Origin: Setophaga petechia
Taxonomy: Eukaryota > Chordata > Aves > Passeriformes > Parulidae
Direction: 5' to 3'
NCBI GenBank assembly: GCA_024362935.1
Contig: JANCRA010000006.1
Coordinates: forward strand, 31,985,924 to 32,049,923
DNA length: 64,000 nucleotides
A model generated the notes under the pieces. The model made no database searches. It saw only the letters and a list, made by a program, of their open reading frames with translations, and was not told the DNA's origin. Made by a program: the position numbers and the translations under genes. Below, piece by piece: positions 33,480 through 45,850 of the stretch (position 1 is the first letter of the stretch; every line of letters starts with the position of its first letter).

Positions 33480-34420
33480 ATCTCCAGGCACCTTCTGCCA
33501 AAGGCTCCAGGACAAGCCATGGTTCCCAGCTGCAGAGTAGAGTAGGTTTTCACCTCTGGTCCTGTCCTGACTGGGCCAAGGGCTACTGCATGAGCAATCT
33601 CCTGCTTGATCTGTGCAAAAGGCTTGTCGCTGCTCAGGGCCCCAGTGGAAAGTGTTTTTCTTGCGGGTGACCAGGTAAAGAGGGCTCACAATCTGGCTGT
33701 ACTCAGGAATAGGCATTCTCCAAAAAACCTATGGCGCCTAGGAGAGCTTGTGTTTATGGTGGAGACATTGCTGTGATCTTGTTGATGACCTCAGTGGGAA
33801 TCTGACTCCGCCTATTTTGCCACTTCACTCCCAGAAACTGGATCTCTTGAGCAGGTCCCTTGACTTCTCTCTTCTTTATGGCAAAGTCGGCTTTCAGGAC
33901 AATCTGGATGATCCTCTCTCTTTTCTCAAACACTTCTGCTACCATCTTCCCCCACACAATGATGTCATCATATATTGAAGATGTTCTGGAGCCTCACCCT
34001 TTTCCAGTGCAGCCTGGATCAGCCCATGGCAGATGGTGGGGCTGTGCTTCCACCCCTGGGGCAGTCGGTTCCAGGTGCACTGCACGCCTCTCCAGGTGAA
34101 AGCAAACTGAGGCCTGCATTCTGCTGCCAGAAGAATGGAGAAAAATGCATTGGCAATGTCTACAGTGGCGTACCACCTTGCTGCCTTGGACTCCAGCTCA
34201 TACTGGAGTTCCAGCATGTCCGGCACAGCAGCGCTCAGTGGTGGAGTCACTTCATTCAATGCATGATAGTCCACTGCCAGTCTCCATTCTCCTTCAGATT
34301 TACGCACAGGCCAAATGGGGCTGTTGAAGGGTGAGTGGGTCTTGCTGACCACCCCTTGGCTCTCCAGCTCATGGATCATTTTGTGGATGGGGGTCATGGC
34401 ATTTTGATTCATTCAGTACT
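33480..34420 (-). pseudogene. pol: ERV-D reverse transcriptase
   Basis: The palm and fingers read SPFNSPIWPVRKSEGEWRL, DYHALNEVTPP and FAFTWRG...RLPQGW. At the catalytic box a base is missing, so the ORF shifts frame just before DDIIVWG (about 33960). The connection region reads EIQFLGVKWQ at about 33810-33840. Several frame changes occur. Confidence 0.85.
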
Positions 34421-34443
34421 GTTGGCAGTGCTCTGTCGAGGTT

Positions 34444-34860
34444 TTAATCAGCATTCATTGGTCTTCCACCTTCAGGAGTCCTACTGCAGATGGGTTTTCT
34501 GATAGTCCAGGCAAGGTGTTCAATTTCTTGACCCTCTCTGTCTTTACAGCAGCTATTCCAAATATCCATCTGAGTCCCTTTGGGTCTTTGAAATACCCAC
34601 TTTGGAGGTAGTCTATGCCCAAAATACATGGGGCCTCTGGGCTTGTCACAATACAATGTTTCTTCCACTCATTTCTAGTCAGGCTCACTTCAGCTTCCAC
34701 CAAAGTGAAATCCTGGGATCCCCCTGTCACACCAACAATAGAAACAGATTCTGTCCCTAGATGTCTTGATGGGATTAATGTGCACTGCGCACCAGTGTCG
34801 ACTAAAGCTTTATATTCTTGTGGTTCCGATGTGCCAGGCTAACAAATCTACACAGTCCAA
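34444..34860 (-). pseudogene. pro: ERV-D protease-region remnant
   Basis: Reads VEAEVSLTRNEWKKH, then CILGIDYLQSGYFKDPKG, a block that also occurs in the separate ERV-L fragment at 59347-59607. The active-site Asp-Thr-Gly lies just upstream in degraded sequence. Confidence 0.65.
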
Positions 34861-35044
34861 AAAATGCGGTTTTACCTAGCCTCTACCTGGCCAGAGGCAG
34901 GGCCCCTCTAAGCCTGGTTATCCTTCTTTCCCTGGGCATATGTCTTGGAGGTTCCTTCAAGGGGATTGAATATATTGTCATCATCATCATACATGGCAGT
35001 TCAGTTACGGGCTACTGGAGCTTGTTCCAGATTGCAAGGCAAGA

Positions 35045-35699
35045 TGTATTGTATTACCATCTGTATGGCAGTTGTCTTTTATCAAGTGGGCAGTTTGCCT
35101 TATCTCTCTCTTTTGAGTGATCACAATCACTCCTCCCTTGGGAGGGGACATCTGCTAATAACAGACTATTGAATGTCAGTGCATGGCTGATAAGAACTAT
35201 AACATCCCATTGTGAGATGCTCCGCCCAGAGGGAGGAGCCAAGCATTGCTACCCAGATATAATCTGGAGCTCTTGGAATACCTGCACGGCTTCTCCACTG
35301 GATTTCCCAGAGAAACCACAGCTGCCTCTTCTTCCACTGGATCTTCGGAGGAAGAATACATCCTTTTCTACAGGACCCCCTTGCTCCAACAGAACCACAC
35401 CTGACACTTCAGGAGGACTGCAGACACAATTCCAATGGGACTGCTACCAACACCCTGACCCACAGGGTGTCAGGTTGAGTTCTGACTCTGTCAGTGTTGT
35501 TCTAGTGTACTGCATTGTTAATTTTAACCTTTTATTTTTCTTCCCTGTTAAAGAACTGCTATTTCCTGCTCCCATATTTTTTGCCTGAGAGCCCCTTAAT
35601 TTAAAATTTATAGCAATTCTGAGGGGTGGGGAGGGTTTATATTCTCCATTTCAGGGGAGACTTCTGCCTTCCTTAGCAGACTCCTGTCTTTCCAAACCA
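35045..35699 (+). repeat. Probable solo LTR inside ERV-D
   Basis: Begins TGTATTGTATTACC. It has a palindromic CTCCGCCCAGAGGGAGGAGC element before ATATAA (promoter-like) and a later T-rich region. ERV-D sequence seems to resume near 35700. The 3' limit and target duplication are unclear. Confidence 0.55.
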
Positions 35700-36537
35700 A
35701 GACAGAGCTAGAGCTGCTTCTCTTTTGGAACTTCCTCTCTGAGTCTTGCCTTCCTTCAATTCACGCACCCGTTATGCCAGAGCAGCAGTAGATTTTCCAT
35801 CCCATCTCCTCATATTTTCTCCACAATCACGAAGGAAGAACCACAGCTCAGCTCGTGGGGTGTACCTTCTCTCCCCATCTGGGGAATTTTTGCGTTGGAT
35901 ACCAGAACTTGTGATTTGTGATTTGTATTGCTGAGATTTGGAGAAAGCCCTCTTTAATCTCCTCCCTGAGTCTCTTGTGATTCTCCTCCATCCTGTCTTT
36001 TAATTTTTACAAACGTGTTTCCACCGCAATTCTGGCATGTGTTGGGCCATGTAAAGTGTCTGCATATGCTCAGAGCTTCTTTGCCATATTGAGCACAGTG
36101 TCTTCACTGTCATCCCGCTTCATTATTGCTACAACAGAAGCATATTTGTCTGGCCCAAGTCATACAAGTTTTTGCCACATCACAGATATACATGGTACCA
36201 AGTCTGGATTTACAGTGTTTACATCATCTGAGAAGACAATCTCTGCCACTGCCATTTCTCTCAGGCGTTGGATCCCTTGCTTTATGGTCTTCTCATATGG
36301 TCTTTGTATGTTTGCTGCATATAAAGATCATCTGCACACAAGTATTTTTGTGCAACACTTTCCAGGACCTGTGCCCAGAGGCTGTGAGGGTTAGCCCCCC
36401 CTCATAATTCCTTGGTCGATGACAGGATCCTGTGACAGGGACCCCAAATGCCTCGCTTCAGTGCCATCCAAAACTGTAGCCTTGCCTGCAGCATCCCAGA
36501 GACGGACTAACCAACTAATTATGGATTCATCAGGTCT

Positions 36538-37240
36538 TCAAGTGTAATCCTTTCTTAGACCACGAAGGTCCTTCAGGGAATAGAACTCAATATTGGCTCC
36601 TGATGCTGTGTCAGTTGCATTAACTTTGGCTTTTGTATCAGTAATTGGTGTTGAGGGTCTTTTCCCTGGATCATCATCGTCAGTCACTGGCCGATTGCTT
36701 TTGCTTGTGTGCTTTTTTCCTGCAGCAACAGCCAGTGGTTTAGGCTCACTGTCTGGTTTAGCTACAACCTGAGTAGCTGGGGTGTTGGCTGTAGCCTTGA
36801 CTGGGATAGCTGCTGATTTATCTCCCTGCCCCCCTGCCTCTGTCTGCCACCCTACAGTATCTAACAGAGTGTGATGAACATAGGCTGGGGTCCCGCTTAT
36901 TGCAGTGAGCTTTTTCTCTTTAGAGACATCACGGCACTTCTCTTTCAGGTATTTTCCCACCTCAGCTGGGTTCTGAATTTGTTCACACGGAAAATCTCAA
37001 TCTACAGGGTCAGAAAATTCCTTCAGGTTTTGGCCTATATTTTCCCATTCTCCACACCACTCAGGATTTTTCACGCCTGCATCTGCTTCTGGGTCAGGGG
37101 TGTCACCAGCTCCTCTGGATATCTCAGCCCTTATTCTAGAGAAACTGCAGACCATATAGAGGAAGCTTACCAGATTATTTACCAGAAAGATGGTCTCTTT
37201 AACATTCAGGGGAAACTGAACATTCTCAAAAGGTGACATA
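36538..37240 (-). pseudogene. gag: ERV-D gag remnant
   Basis: A 140-codon open piece (36960-36538), hydrophilic and Thr/Ala/Lys-rich, followed upstream by an 80-codon open piece (37239-36997) in another frame. The position between leader and protease, and the lack of any other candidate, make gag likely. No zinc knuckle was seen. Confidence 0.5.
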
Positions 37241-37686
37241 ACAGATCCAAAGGAGAAGAAGGAAAGGAAAGGCTGGAAAGCCTTATTCCCGGCTCCTCCT
37301 CTAACAAATCAGCCGCAATTACTAATAAATTCGCAAAACATATTACTGGAACTGGGACACAGGTAGGACGAAGAAACCATAAACCATACACATCATAAAC
37401 AGACTCCAGTATCTTTGTAAACATCCTATAAGTCATTATTACCACGCCCAGCACAATAGCTATTCTAATTTGTGCTTCTCTACTGTAAAAACTATGTATT
37501 AGGGACAATAATCTTAGTGACCAGAAAGGTATTGAAACCTCAAAAAAGTCTAGAGACTACAACCACATGAAGGCCTCCACCCTAAAAAACATTACAAATT
37601 CAAGTAACATGGCTACTGAGCTTTAACCCACTACAGAGTAAGCACAACTAACATACAATTAATAAAGGTTTTTTTCACTTTCTTGG

Positions 37687-37704
37687 GCCACATGCTGGGC
37701 GCCA
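37687..37704 (-). other. ERV-D primer binding site candidate
   Basis: The minus strand reads TGGCGCCCAGCATGTGGC. The first eight bases match the tRNA-Lys type and later bases diverge. It lies 11 bases past the LTR end. Confidence 0.55.
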
Positions 37705-37715
37705 CTAAATGTATT

Positions 37716-38360
37716 TGTCCTGGTTCAGGGCAAATTTGGGAAAGAACCCCCAAAGGGAGGGAGAAAAGGAGATTCATTTGGCCCCTCCCTCAACTGGTTT
37801 GGGAGAAAACACTTTTTTATAGAAGAGTGGAAAAAACTGTTTATGAAATAGTAATACCTAAACAACATTAAACAATAAAACCTCTTGCCGCTCCAAAAGA
37901 GATGACAAACTCAGAGAAGTCCCCTCCCCGGGCTGCAGTTCAGCTCACTCAGTCTCTGATCAGTCCCTCCAGCACTGGAAATGCCGCGGCCCAGGCCTGG
38001 CCCAGTGGGCCACAGGTGCAGCTGCCGGTGCTCTGCTGGGTGTTCAGTCCAGAGCAGGTTTCAAGAGGTCCAAAGAAAAGTGAAAAAAGAAAAAAGACCC
38101 ACAGTCCAGGGAACGTCTTTGCCTCAGCAGGCTAAAACTAACTAAAAGGAAAGGAGAGCTCTGTCCCGCTGTCTGTCCATCCGCAGACACCACAGTCCAG
38201 GAGCAGGAATGTGGAGGAGTGCAGTGTCTGAAAAAAAATTGCTGCTTCTTCTCTCCCCACTTCACTCTCTGGATAAGTCTTAAAGGTGCAAAACTTATTA
38301 TTCAGCATAAACAGAACAAGATGACTGGGGATAAAAGCATCATATAGTCCGCCTAGGACA
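37716..38360 (-). repeat. ERV-D 5' LTR (645 bp)
   Basis: The minus strand starts TGTCCTAGG at 38360 and ends ACCAGGACA at 37716. It matches 30554-31206 with visible divergence. Confidence 0.8.
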
Positions 38361-38739
38361 GTCCCCAGGCTGCTCCTGGCACTGGCAGCCACACTGGAGC
38401 CTGGCCCCCTCCCGGGGGTCTCTGTTGGCTGGTGCCTGCGGGCGCTGCCAGTGCAGGACTCCTATTGCAACACCGGTGGGCGGGGGGCAGCAGTTTCGCT
38501 GCCGGGACTGAGGCTCTGAGCCCTCCCCTGGCAGGGCTGCCCACCTGCCTGGCAGCAGTAGCACCCCCTGGGCGCCGGCCTCACCCGCCCGCCCTCAGCC
38601 CCAGTGGCACAGCCTGCTGCAACTCGGGCTCGGCTGCGAGTATCAGCTGGCTCGTTCTGGCTTCGTGGAGTGGCGGCGGGGCAGCTGTGGGTTTTCCGTG
38701 GGGGTGCAAGGGGAGACGGATCGTCCTGTAGGCTGATTT
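38361..38739. other. GC-rich stretch, nothing recognised
   Basis: GC-rich sequence between ERV-D and the next ERV-L fragment. No coding or repeat signature was recognised. Confidence 0.4.
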
Positions 38740-39890
38740 TGCCATAACACAGAGTAAAGTCAAGGGACCTGCCCAGGAAATTCAGTTTCTAGAAGTAAAA
38801 TAGCAAGATGGACATTGTCAGATTCCAGTGGATGTGGTTAACAAAATAGCAGCCATGTCCCCACTGACCAACAGGAGGGAAACACAGGCTTTCCTGGCAC
38901 TGTGGTCGTTTGGAGAATGCATATTCCATGTTACAGTCAGATTGTAAACCCTCTCTATCATGTGACATGGAAGAATGATTTTGAGTGGGATTCTTCACAG
39001 CAACAAGCTCTAGAACAAATTAGAGGAGATTGTTCCTACAGTAGCCATTGATTGTTCCTACAATAGCCGTTGGACCAGTCAGGACAGGACAAAATGTGGA
39101 AAACAGGCTCCACACTGTAGTCAGGGAGAATGGTCCATCCTGGAGCCTCTGGCAGAAGATACCTGGGAAAGTTCGAGGACCACCCTATGGCTCCTGCATT
39201 GGGATACAAAGGATCTGAGTCCAGCTATATCTCTACACCACACTGCAGTTACTGGCAGCTTATGAGAAGGTTCCATCTGGCACAGCTTTCACTGGCACCC
39301 GGCTGCCAGCACTGGGCTGGATGTTCAGAGGGAAAAACATCTTGGAAGTCATTATGAACTGGCCCTGAGGCAAAAATTTCATATTTTCATCAGAAGGGGA
39401 AGAGGTGAAGGTGGCACGTGCTAAGGATGCCCTGACTACCAGACAATGAAGTGTCACTCTCTCTTTACTGATGATTCCAGCCATATTGTAGGGATGGATC
39501 AAAAATGGAAAGCTGCTGTATGGAGTCCTACACGGCAACTTGTGGAAGCCACTGAAGGACAAGGTGGATCCAGTCAGGTTACAGAGCTTAAAGCCTAAAG
39601 CCATCTAGCTGGCTTTGGATAAGGCTGAATGAGAGAAGTGGCCAACACTCTGCCTCAGCACTGACTCATGAATGGTGGCAAATGCTCTGTGGGGGTGCCT
39701 GGAACGATAGAAAAAGGATAATTGGGAACACAATGGAAACGCATCAGGGCTGCTGGACTGGGGCAGGTCATCACTGCTAGGGGAGAAGCTGGATTAAAGT
39801 GTCTCAGGCAAGTGTGGTCTGGCCACACAAGTGAGAGTTATTTCTGGCTCAGTGGAACCATGATGCCTCAAGTAACCAGAGTTTCACAGA
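38740..39890 (+). pseudogene. pol: ERV-L pol fragment on the plus strand
   Basis: Reads QKWKAAVWSPTRQLVEATEG and SSQVTELKA (39500-39590), near-identical to the RNase H block of ERV-D on the opposite strand. RT connection sequence precedes it, and an integrase zinc-domain start (LFLAQWNHDASSNQ) follows at about 39840. Many stops and frameshifts. It ends where the tandem array starts. Confidence 0.75.
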
Positions 39891-39894
39891 CAGA

Positions 39895-40720
39895 TGAGAG
39901 GCTGCCCAGGCAAGGTAAAGACCTTTCTGTCCTGGCACATTTCATGTGGGAGCAATCCTTGGATTGATCCAAATTTTGAGCTTGGCACCAAATTTAGGAG
40001 GTTGGGCTCAGAAAGTAAATGAAAGCACATTTCCTTGGAAGGAGAAACACCGGGTTCTACTGTTGGTGCTGCAGATGATTGTCAGCCCAGGAAAGGAAAA
40101 GGCAAACAAGACCTATCTCTCCAGGTACCTCTTCTATTGGAGAAATCCTTGGACATACTCATTAGTAGAGTTTCCAAATTCCTCATATGTGCTCCTAAAA
40201 GGGAATGACACTGTTTTTCCTTGGAAAATAAATCATTAGTCACAGTGTTTTAGGACGAAGACATTTTGTTGGCCTTCACCTCCACCTGGCAGATGATTGT
40301 CTGCAGCACCATCAGTCGGACAAGGTGTTTCCCTTCACAAGAATAGATACTGTCATTCACATTGAAAAACCTAATTGCAGCATTTGGAGCTGAGTTCCAG
40401 TACTGAATATATCCAGGGCTCTAGACATTGCTCTCACACCAAACAGACTAGGGCAGAAAAGTCTTGCTGGCATTTTCCTCCCCTCTCCACTTTATAATCT
40501 GTGGCCAGCTGTTTTCCTTCCCATGTAAAAGCACTGTCATTCCATTTCAGGAGTAAAACACACAATTTTGTAAAGCACCTGCAATATTGAATATGTCCAA
40601 GGATTGCTCCCAAACAAAGGCTCCAGGACAGAATGGTCTTGATGGCATGTCTCACTACTGGGCAGATGATCATCTCTAGCACCAACATTAGGACTGGGAG
40701 TTTCACTTTTCTAGGAAAGG
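39895..40720. repeat. Tandem array, monomer about 187 bp (left part)
   Basis: Monomers are recognised by a CCAAGGATTGCTCxCACAC core. Up to about 40240 they run inverted (GGGAGCAATCCTTGG at about 39950, again near 40145). From about 40250 to 40720 they run direct. The spacing of cores is about 185-190 bases. Confidence 0.75.
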
Positions 40721-41342
40721 TGAAGCCCCAAAACGGATAGCCTTCAAGAAATAATGAGTTAAAACATAGAATGTGAAGCATAATGTGAAGCATTTGAAGA
40801 AAGCATAGAAACCACATAGAGCAATAAATCGGCTAAGGTATGGAACACAATGACAGGAAAGGGAGATAGGGATAGGGAAACTGATGGACTAAGCATGTTC
40901 AGAGCCAACGATGTCAAACTGACCCTAAGAACCTTGCCAAGCCATGGGGAGTGAGCCAACTACACCGGGAATTGGCCAAATTAGGAAAGAAGTTCAAAAG
41001 TTTAAGGAGGAAGACTCATCAGGAGACCCCCGCCCATGATGAAGGCAGCCGGAACGACCGCCAAGATGATCCTCAAAAGAGATGTCCCCGCCCACGCTCC
41101 GCCTACACCCCGCCCACGCTCCGCCTACATATGAATATTCATGTAAAGATATGATTATGTATATGATCTGATGTAATCCTATATCCAAAACTGTATAAAA
41201 GGCTTGCTTTTGTTACGGGAAACTCAGAAATCCATTTTGTGATTTCTCCGACGCGTCGCAATAAAATACCTCCTGCCTATTTTGACTGAAGCTGAGCCTC
41301 TTAGGCAGTTATTCTCGCCTTTTGGGGCAAAATTCGGCATCA
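40721..41342 (+). repeat. ERV-E 5' LTR (622 bp)
   Basis: TGAAGCCCC to TTCGGCATCA. TATAAAA is at 41194-41200 and AATAAA at 41260-41265. The repeated GCTCCGCCTA/CCCGCCCA motifs near 41090-41130 may be GC-box-like enhancer elements. Confidence 0.92.
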
Positions 41343-41347
41343 TTTTC

Positions 41348-41365
41348 TGGCGACCCAGATGGGAC
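41348..41365 (+). other. ERV-E primer binding site candidate
   Basis: TGGCGACCCAGATGGGAC, five bases past the LTR end. The tRNA was not identified with confidence. Confidence 0.65.
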
Positions 41366-42264
41366 CAGACAGGAGATCCAGGCCTTAAGGGGTCCTCCCG
41401 AGCCGAGTCCGGGGCCGGAACCCTCTGGGCCCCCCTGACGACTTTTTGTCAGAAGAGACTCCCCCCGGGACCAGCGCTCTTTGGTGGACGAAGGGTTCCC
41501 TGCATCTCCTGCTCCAATTAAGAGGTATTTTAATTGTTTATTGGTTTTGGGATAAAGCGCTTTATTGGGAAACGGGGGTCAGACGTGACCGCCCGAAGGG
41601 AAAGCCGGGGGACGCCCCGGTAAAGAATCCCTGCTGGGTTAGAGGCCCAGTATTGGAAACGCAGGTTAAAGTCCTGCTGGAAAGAGTATTTGTTTTTCGT
41701 TTATTTTATTATCTTTGGTTTGTTTTTGTTGTGTGGGAAACTGTTTTAACATTGTGTTTAATGTTATAATACTGTGAATTAAGGGTTAAGAACTAAGATT
41801 GCTCTCTGAGAACGGGAGAGAGGTCGGTCAGTTCATGGTCTTCATGTGTCTGTTCTATGTGTCTGTTGCAAAATCTTACAGGAGACGTTTTGTCACTCTC
41901 TATGTAATAGATTGAAACGTACTGTTTACGGTGCCTTGCGATTGCATAAATTCGGGAAACCGGTATTTCACGGTTTGTGGGCAACCTCTTGTGACCATAC
42001 CTGGTAAAACAGTTTGTTTTGATATATACCATAAGGTAGGAACTATTTAATAAATGTGTGAATGAGAGTGAATGAGACGCAGCATCGCTACGAAGCGAGA
42101 GGGAGTCCCACTCCGCATTTCCTGTTCTTCGCGAGAAGCCAGGTCGGAAACGGACAAAGCGATTGGAAAGTGTATGAATGAAGTGTTAAAATAAATTGGC
42201 ATACAGTACTTGCGGGAAAGAGACTGTTCTGGTTAAACAGAAAACGCAGACACAGGGAATAGCA
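41366..42264 (+). other. ERV-E leader
   Basis: About 900 bases between primer site and gag, long for a simple retrovirus. No conserved ORF recognised. Confidence 0.55.
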
Positions 42265-43500
42265 ATGGGAGGTCAACAGAGTAAGGACGTAAATATGAAA
42301 ACCCCCTTAGGATGTATCCTAAAGCATTGGAAGGACTTGGGAGGGATTCCGAGGGGAAAGAGTAAAAAGAGAAAAAAAAAAAAAAAAGTAAAAGAGAGAA
42401 AAAAAAAAAATAGTAAAAGTAAAAAGACACTCCTTAAATATTGTACACAGTGGCGGCCATTGTATAAGTTAGATGACAATGAGAAATGGCCGCCGGAGGG
42501 AACAACTAATTATAAAATCAACCAGGGCGGCAAAAAGAGTGCGGGGTAAACGTAGCACCTCAGGACCCCCTAGTACTAGCCCTGGAAAAAGATAAGAAAG
42601 GTTCAAAGCCTAAAGAACGTTGCTGTGATGCATGTAGCATTGGGCAACAATGTCTTAAGTTAACAAGAAGGGCTGTGGGAATACCATCCATTCGCCCCAG
42701 GACGGGAAGGGCCTCTTCTCAGGCCAAAAGAGGAACAAGGGGATCCTAGCCCATTAAAGGAACTGGAACGATAGTGGAAATCTAAGTTTGAGCACAGCCC
42801 TCAGAAGCTAGACAACAGTTGGGAAGAGGGTAGCCCATTATTATCAGGGAGACTAGAAGATAATTTTCCCAGCAGTAAACCAGAATGGGACCCGGGCAAC
42901 GCAGAGCACTATCAGCGGCTAGTGCAGTATAGAAAACTAATAGCGATGGGCTTGCGTAATGCGATCCCCAGGGCTATCAATTGGTCAATGCTATATGACA
43001 TCAGGCAGGGAAAGGATGAGACCCCATCAGAGTTTTTTGGATAGACTTAGGGCAGCGATGAGACAATACACACCCCTGGACCCAGCAACAGAAGAAGGGA
43101 AACAGCACTTGCTAGGGTTGATGATGGGACAGAGTAACCCAGACATCAGGAAGAAATTACAAAAGCTTGAGCATCCAGCAAATAAAAACCTAGAGACACT
43201 GCTAAATGAGGCATGGAAGGTATACAATAATAGAGAAATTGAGGAGAAGAAAAAGGAGGACAGGAGGATAGCTCGAGTAGTGGCTGTAGCAGTGGCAGCT
43301 CAGAAGACAGGTTACTCGGAACCTGGAACCAGGGAAGAGGTAGAGGCAACCCAGTAGGAGGGGGAGGGAGGCTCCAACCCCACCCAACTAGAGTAGGGCC
43401 AAATCAATGTGCGTACTGCCTACAGGTGGGACACTGGAAGCGAGAATGCCCCCAACTAAGGGAAAGGCTAATGGCCACTACTACTACCACCCATCAGGAT
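42265..43500 (+). pseudogene. gag: ERV-E gag, broken
   Basis: ATG 42265 opens MGGQQSKDVNMKTPLGCILK, a myristoylated matrix start related to that of ERV-C. A-rich runs (about 42367-42415) follow, and the frame ends at 42549. Capsid sequence resumes at about 42860 (EWDPG, INWSMLYDIRQGKDETPS) with a major homology region and frame changes, then an open piece to 43357. One CCHC knuckle (CAYCLQVGHWKREC) lies at 43410-43455. Compared with ERV-C, most of the sequence between matrix and late capsid is shortened or lost. Confidence 0.85.
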
Positions 43501-43866
43501 AGTGAATGGGGGGGGGGGGGGGGGGCGGTAGGCCATACCCTAGCAGACCCACTGGTTAAAACGGAGCTAGGGGAAGGTAAAAAGGAATTGAACTTTTTGA
43601 TTGATACGGGAGCAACTTTTTTGGTTTTAAATCAGGAATCGGTACCTAAAAGTGATGAATTTGTACAAGTTGTGGGAGCAACAGGCCAACCAGAAAAGGC
43701 TTACTTTTTGAAACCCATTAAATACAAAATTGAGAAACAAATGGGAATTCATCAGTTCCTGTATTTACCAAATTCGCCAAAGCCCTTATTGGGGAGAGAC
43801 CTTATTGGAGAACTTGGGAGCCATAATAAAGTTCAACAAAGACAAATTGGAATTTCAAGTAAATGA
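43426..43866 (+). pseudogene. pro: ERV-E nucleocapsid end and protease
   Basis: The zinc-knuckle end and protease are fused in one frame across an 18-base G run (43508-43525). The active site IDTGAT is intact (about 43600-43620), and the LLGRDL end is present. The frame is lost near 43830-43866. No gag stop is seen in this frame. Confidence 0.85.
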
Positions 43867-45850
43867 GGAACAACTGATTACAGCTCTAAGCCTAACAATC
43901 AGTTGTGTGGAACCTAAACCTGAGAATCACAATTTCGAGCGAATCCTGAGCAAGACATACCCATTAGTGTGGGCTACTGATATACCTGGAAAATCAAACA
44001 AGCAGCACCGATTGTTGTTGAACTTAAAGTTGGGGCAAGACCGGTGGTAAGAAAACAATACCCTCTGAGGATAGAAGACAGGAAGGGGATTGAGCCCATA
44101 ATCAAAAGGTTTTTGGAACTGGGGTTATTGGTAGAATGCGAATTGGATTTTAAAACACCAATCTTGCCAGTAAAAAAACCTAATGAGGCTTATAGACTAG
44201 GTCAGGATCTGAAAGCAGTAACCAAGACATTACATCCGGTAGTTGCTTATCCATACACGCTTTTAACTAGACTGGAGGATAATTTGGCCTGGTTCACCTT
44301 ATTAGATTTGAAAGACGCATTCTTCTGCCTTCCCTTAGCTCCCGAGAGTCAAAAGATTTTTGCCTTTGAGTGGGAATCTGTAGATAGAGGTAGAAAGGAG
44401 CAATTCCCCCACGATTTTTGGGAATCAGCTAGCCATGGGAAAGGCTGCTGGGAGATGGTGCCCTTCTGCAGTACGTAGAGACCTCCTAATAGCAACAGTG
44501 ACAGAGGAAGAATGCATTGAATGGACTATTTCCTTGTTAAATTTCCTGGGCTTAAGTGGGTATCGAGTCTCTCAACAGAAAGCACAGCTGGTGCAAAAAG
44601 AAGTGGTGTACCTGGGATACGAAGTCTCCAGAGGACAGCGATCCCTGGGAGCAGCTAGGAAAGAGGCCATCTGCCAGATGCCTAAACCAGAGACGGTGAG
44701 AGATCTGCGCGCCTTTCTGGGGATGACAGGTTGGTGTCGGCTATGGATCTACCAGTATGGGATACTCGCTAAACCACTGTATGATTTGTTGAAGGAAACT
44801 AAGAACGTCCTAGTTTGGACTCCCGAGGCAGAAGAGGCCTTCAAGAAGTTGAAGCTGGAGCTAATGAGAGCACCAGCCTTAGGTCTCCCAGATGTATCAA
44901 AACCATTCTGGCTGTTCTCCCATGAGCGACAAGGGATGGCCCTAGGAGTCCTAGCACAGCAGTTGGGACCACACAAGAGAGCTGTGGCCTACTTCTCCAA
45001 GCGGTTGGATGAAGTAAGTAAAGGATGGCCAGGCTGTCTGAGGGCAGTGGCCGCAGTGATAATTAACATAGAAGAGGCCAGGAAGCTCACGTTGGGTCAA
45101 AAAGTGACTGTGTTAGTATCTCACACTGTGTCGGCTGCGCTGGAACAGAAAGGCAACCATTGGTTGTCGCCTTCCAGATTCCTAAAATACCAGGCCATCC
45201 TGGCTGAATCAGATGACGTAACCATTCAGGTAACTAACATTGTGAACCCAGCTTCATTTCTAGAATGGAGAGCCCCAGCAGAAGCCATCGAACACGACTG
45301 CCTGGAAACAATTGAAGCTGTCTACTCCAGTCGCCCGGATCTCAAAGAAGAGCCGATCGAAGATGCGGACAACTGGTTCTCGGATGGCAGCAGCTTCGTG
45401 AAGCGAGGAGTAAGAATGGCTGGCTATACAGTCACTACTACAGAAAGGGTAATTGAGTCAAACCCCTTGCCTGCAGGGACTTCAGCTCAAAAGGCAGAGC
45501 TGATAGCTCTGACTCGAGCCCTGGCATTGGCGGAGAACATGCAAATTAATATATGGACAGACTCTAAATATGCCTTTTCCGTTGTACATGCTCATGGAGC
45601 CATCTGGAAAGAAAGAGGACTGTTGACTACACAAGGAAAAACAGTCAAACATGCAGAGGAGGTTCTGCGATTGCTAGAGGCGGTCCAACTCCCAGCACAA
45701 GTGGCCATAATGCATTGTAAGGGACACCTGAAAGGTAACACTATTCCAGAAATAGGGAACAGGAAGGCAGATACAGAAGCTAAATTGGCTGCCACAAGGA
45801 CTAGGGAAGTGGAAATAACGGCCCTAATACCAGGAGAGCTGGATACCAAC
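43830..45850 (+). pseudogene. pol: ERV-E reverse transcriptase and RNase H
   Basis: RT N-terminal blocks read YPLRIEDRKG and LKDAFFCLPL in one frame (44044-44478). At the catalytic box the bases encode Tyr-Val and then lose one base of the first Asp codon (44478-44480); the next frame continues LLIATVTEEE. The 44435-46306 frame then covers the thumb, connection (AFLGMTGWCRLWI) and RNase H (SDGSSFVKRG, TDSKYAF, CKGHL). Other frame changes lie near 43866 and 44044. It is a close relative of ERV-C pol. Confidence 0.88.

Larger units (their letters stand above)
30554..38360 (-). mobile_element. ERV-D: ERV-L-like (class III) provirus
   Basis: LTRs with TGTCC...GGACA termini at 30554-31206 and 37716-38360 enclose, on the minus strand, gag remnants, protease, RT, RNase H and integrase, all with frameshifts. 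The LTR copies differ at many positions, so it is older than ERV-A, C and E. Two solo LTRs of other families (32351-32744 and about 35045-35699) are inserted in it. No env was seen. Confidence 0.85.
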
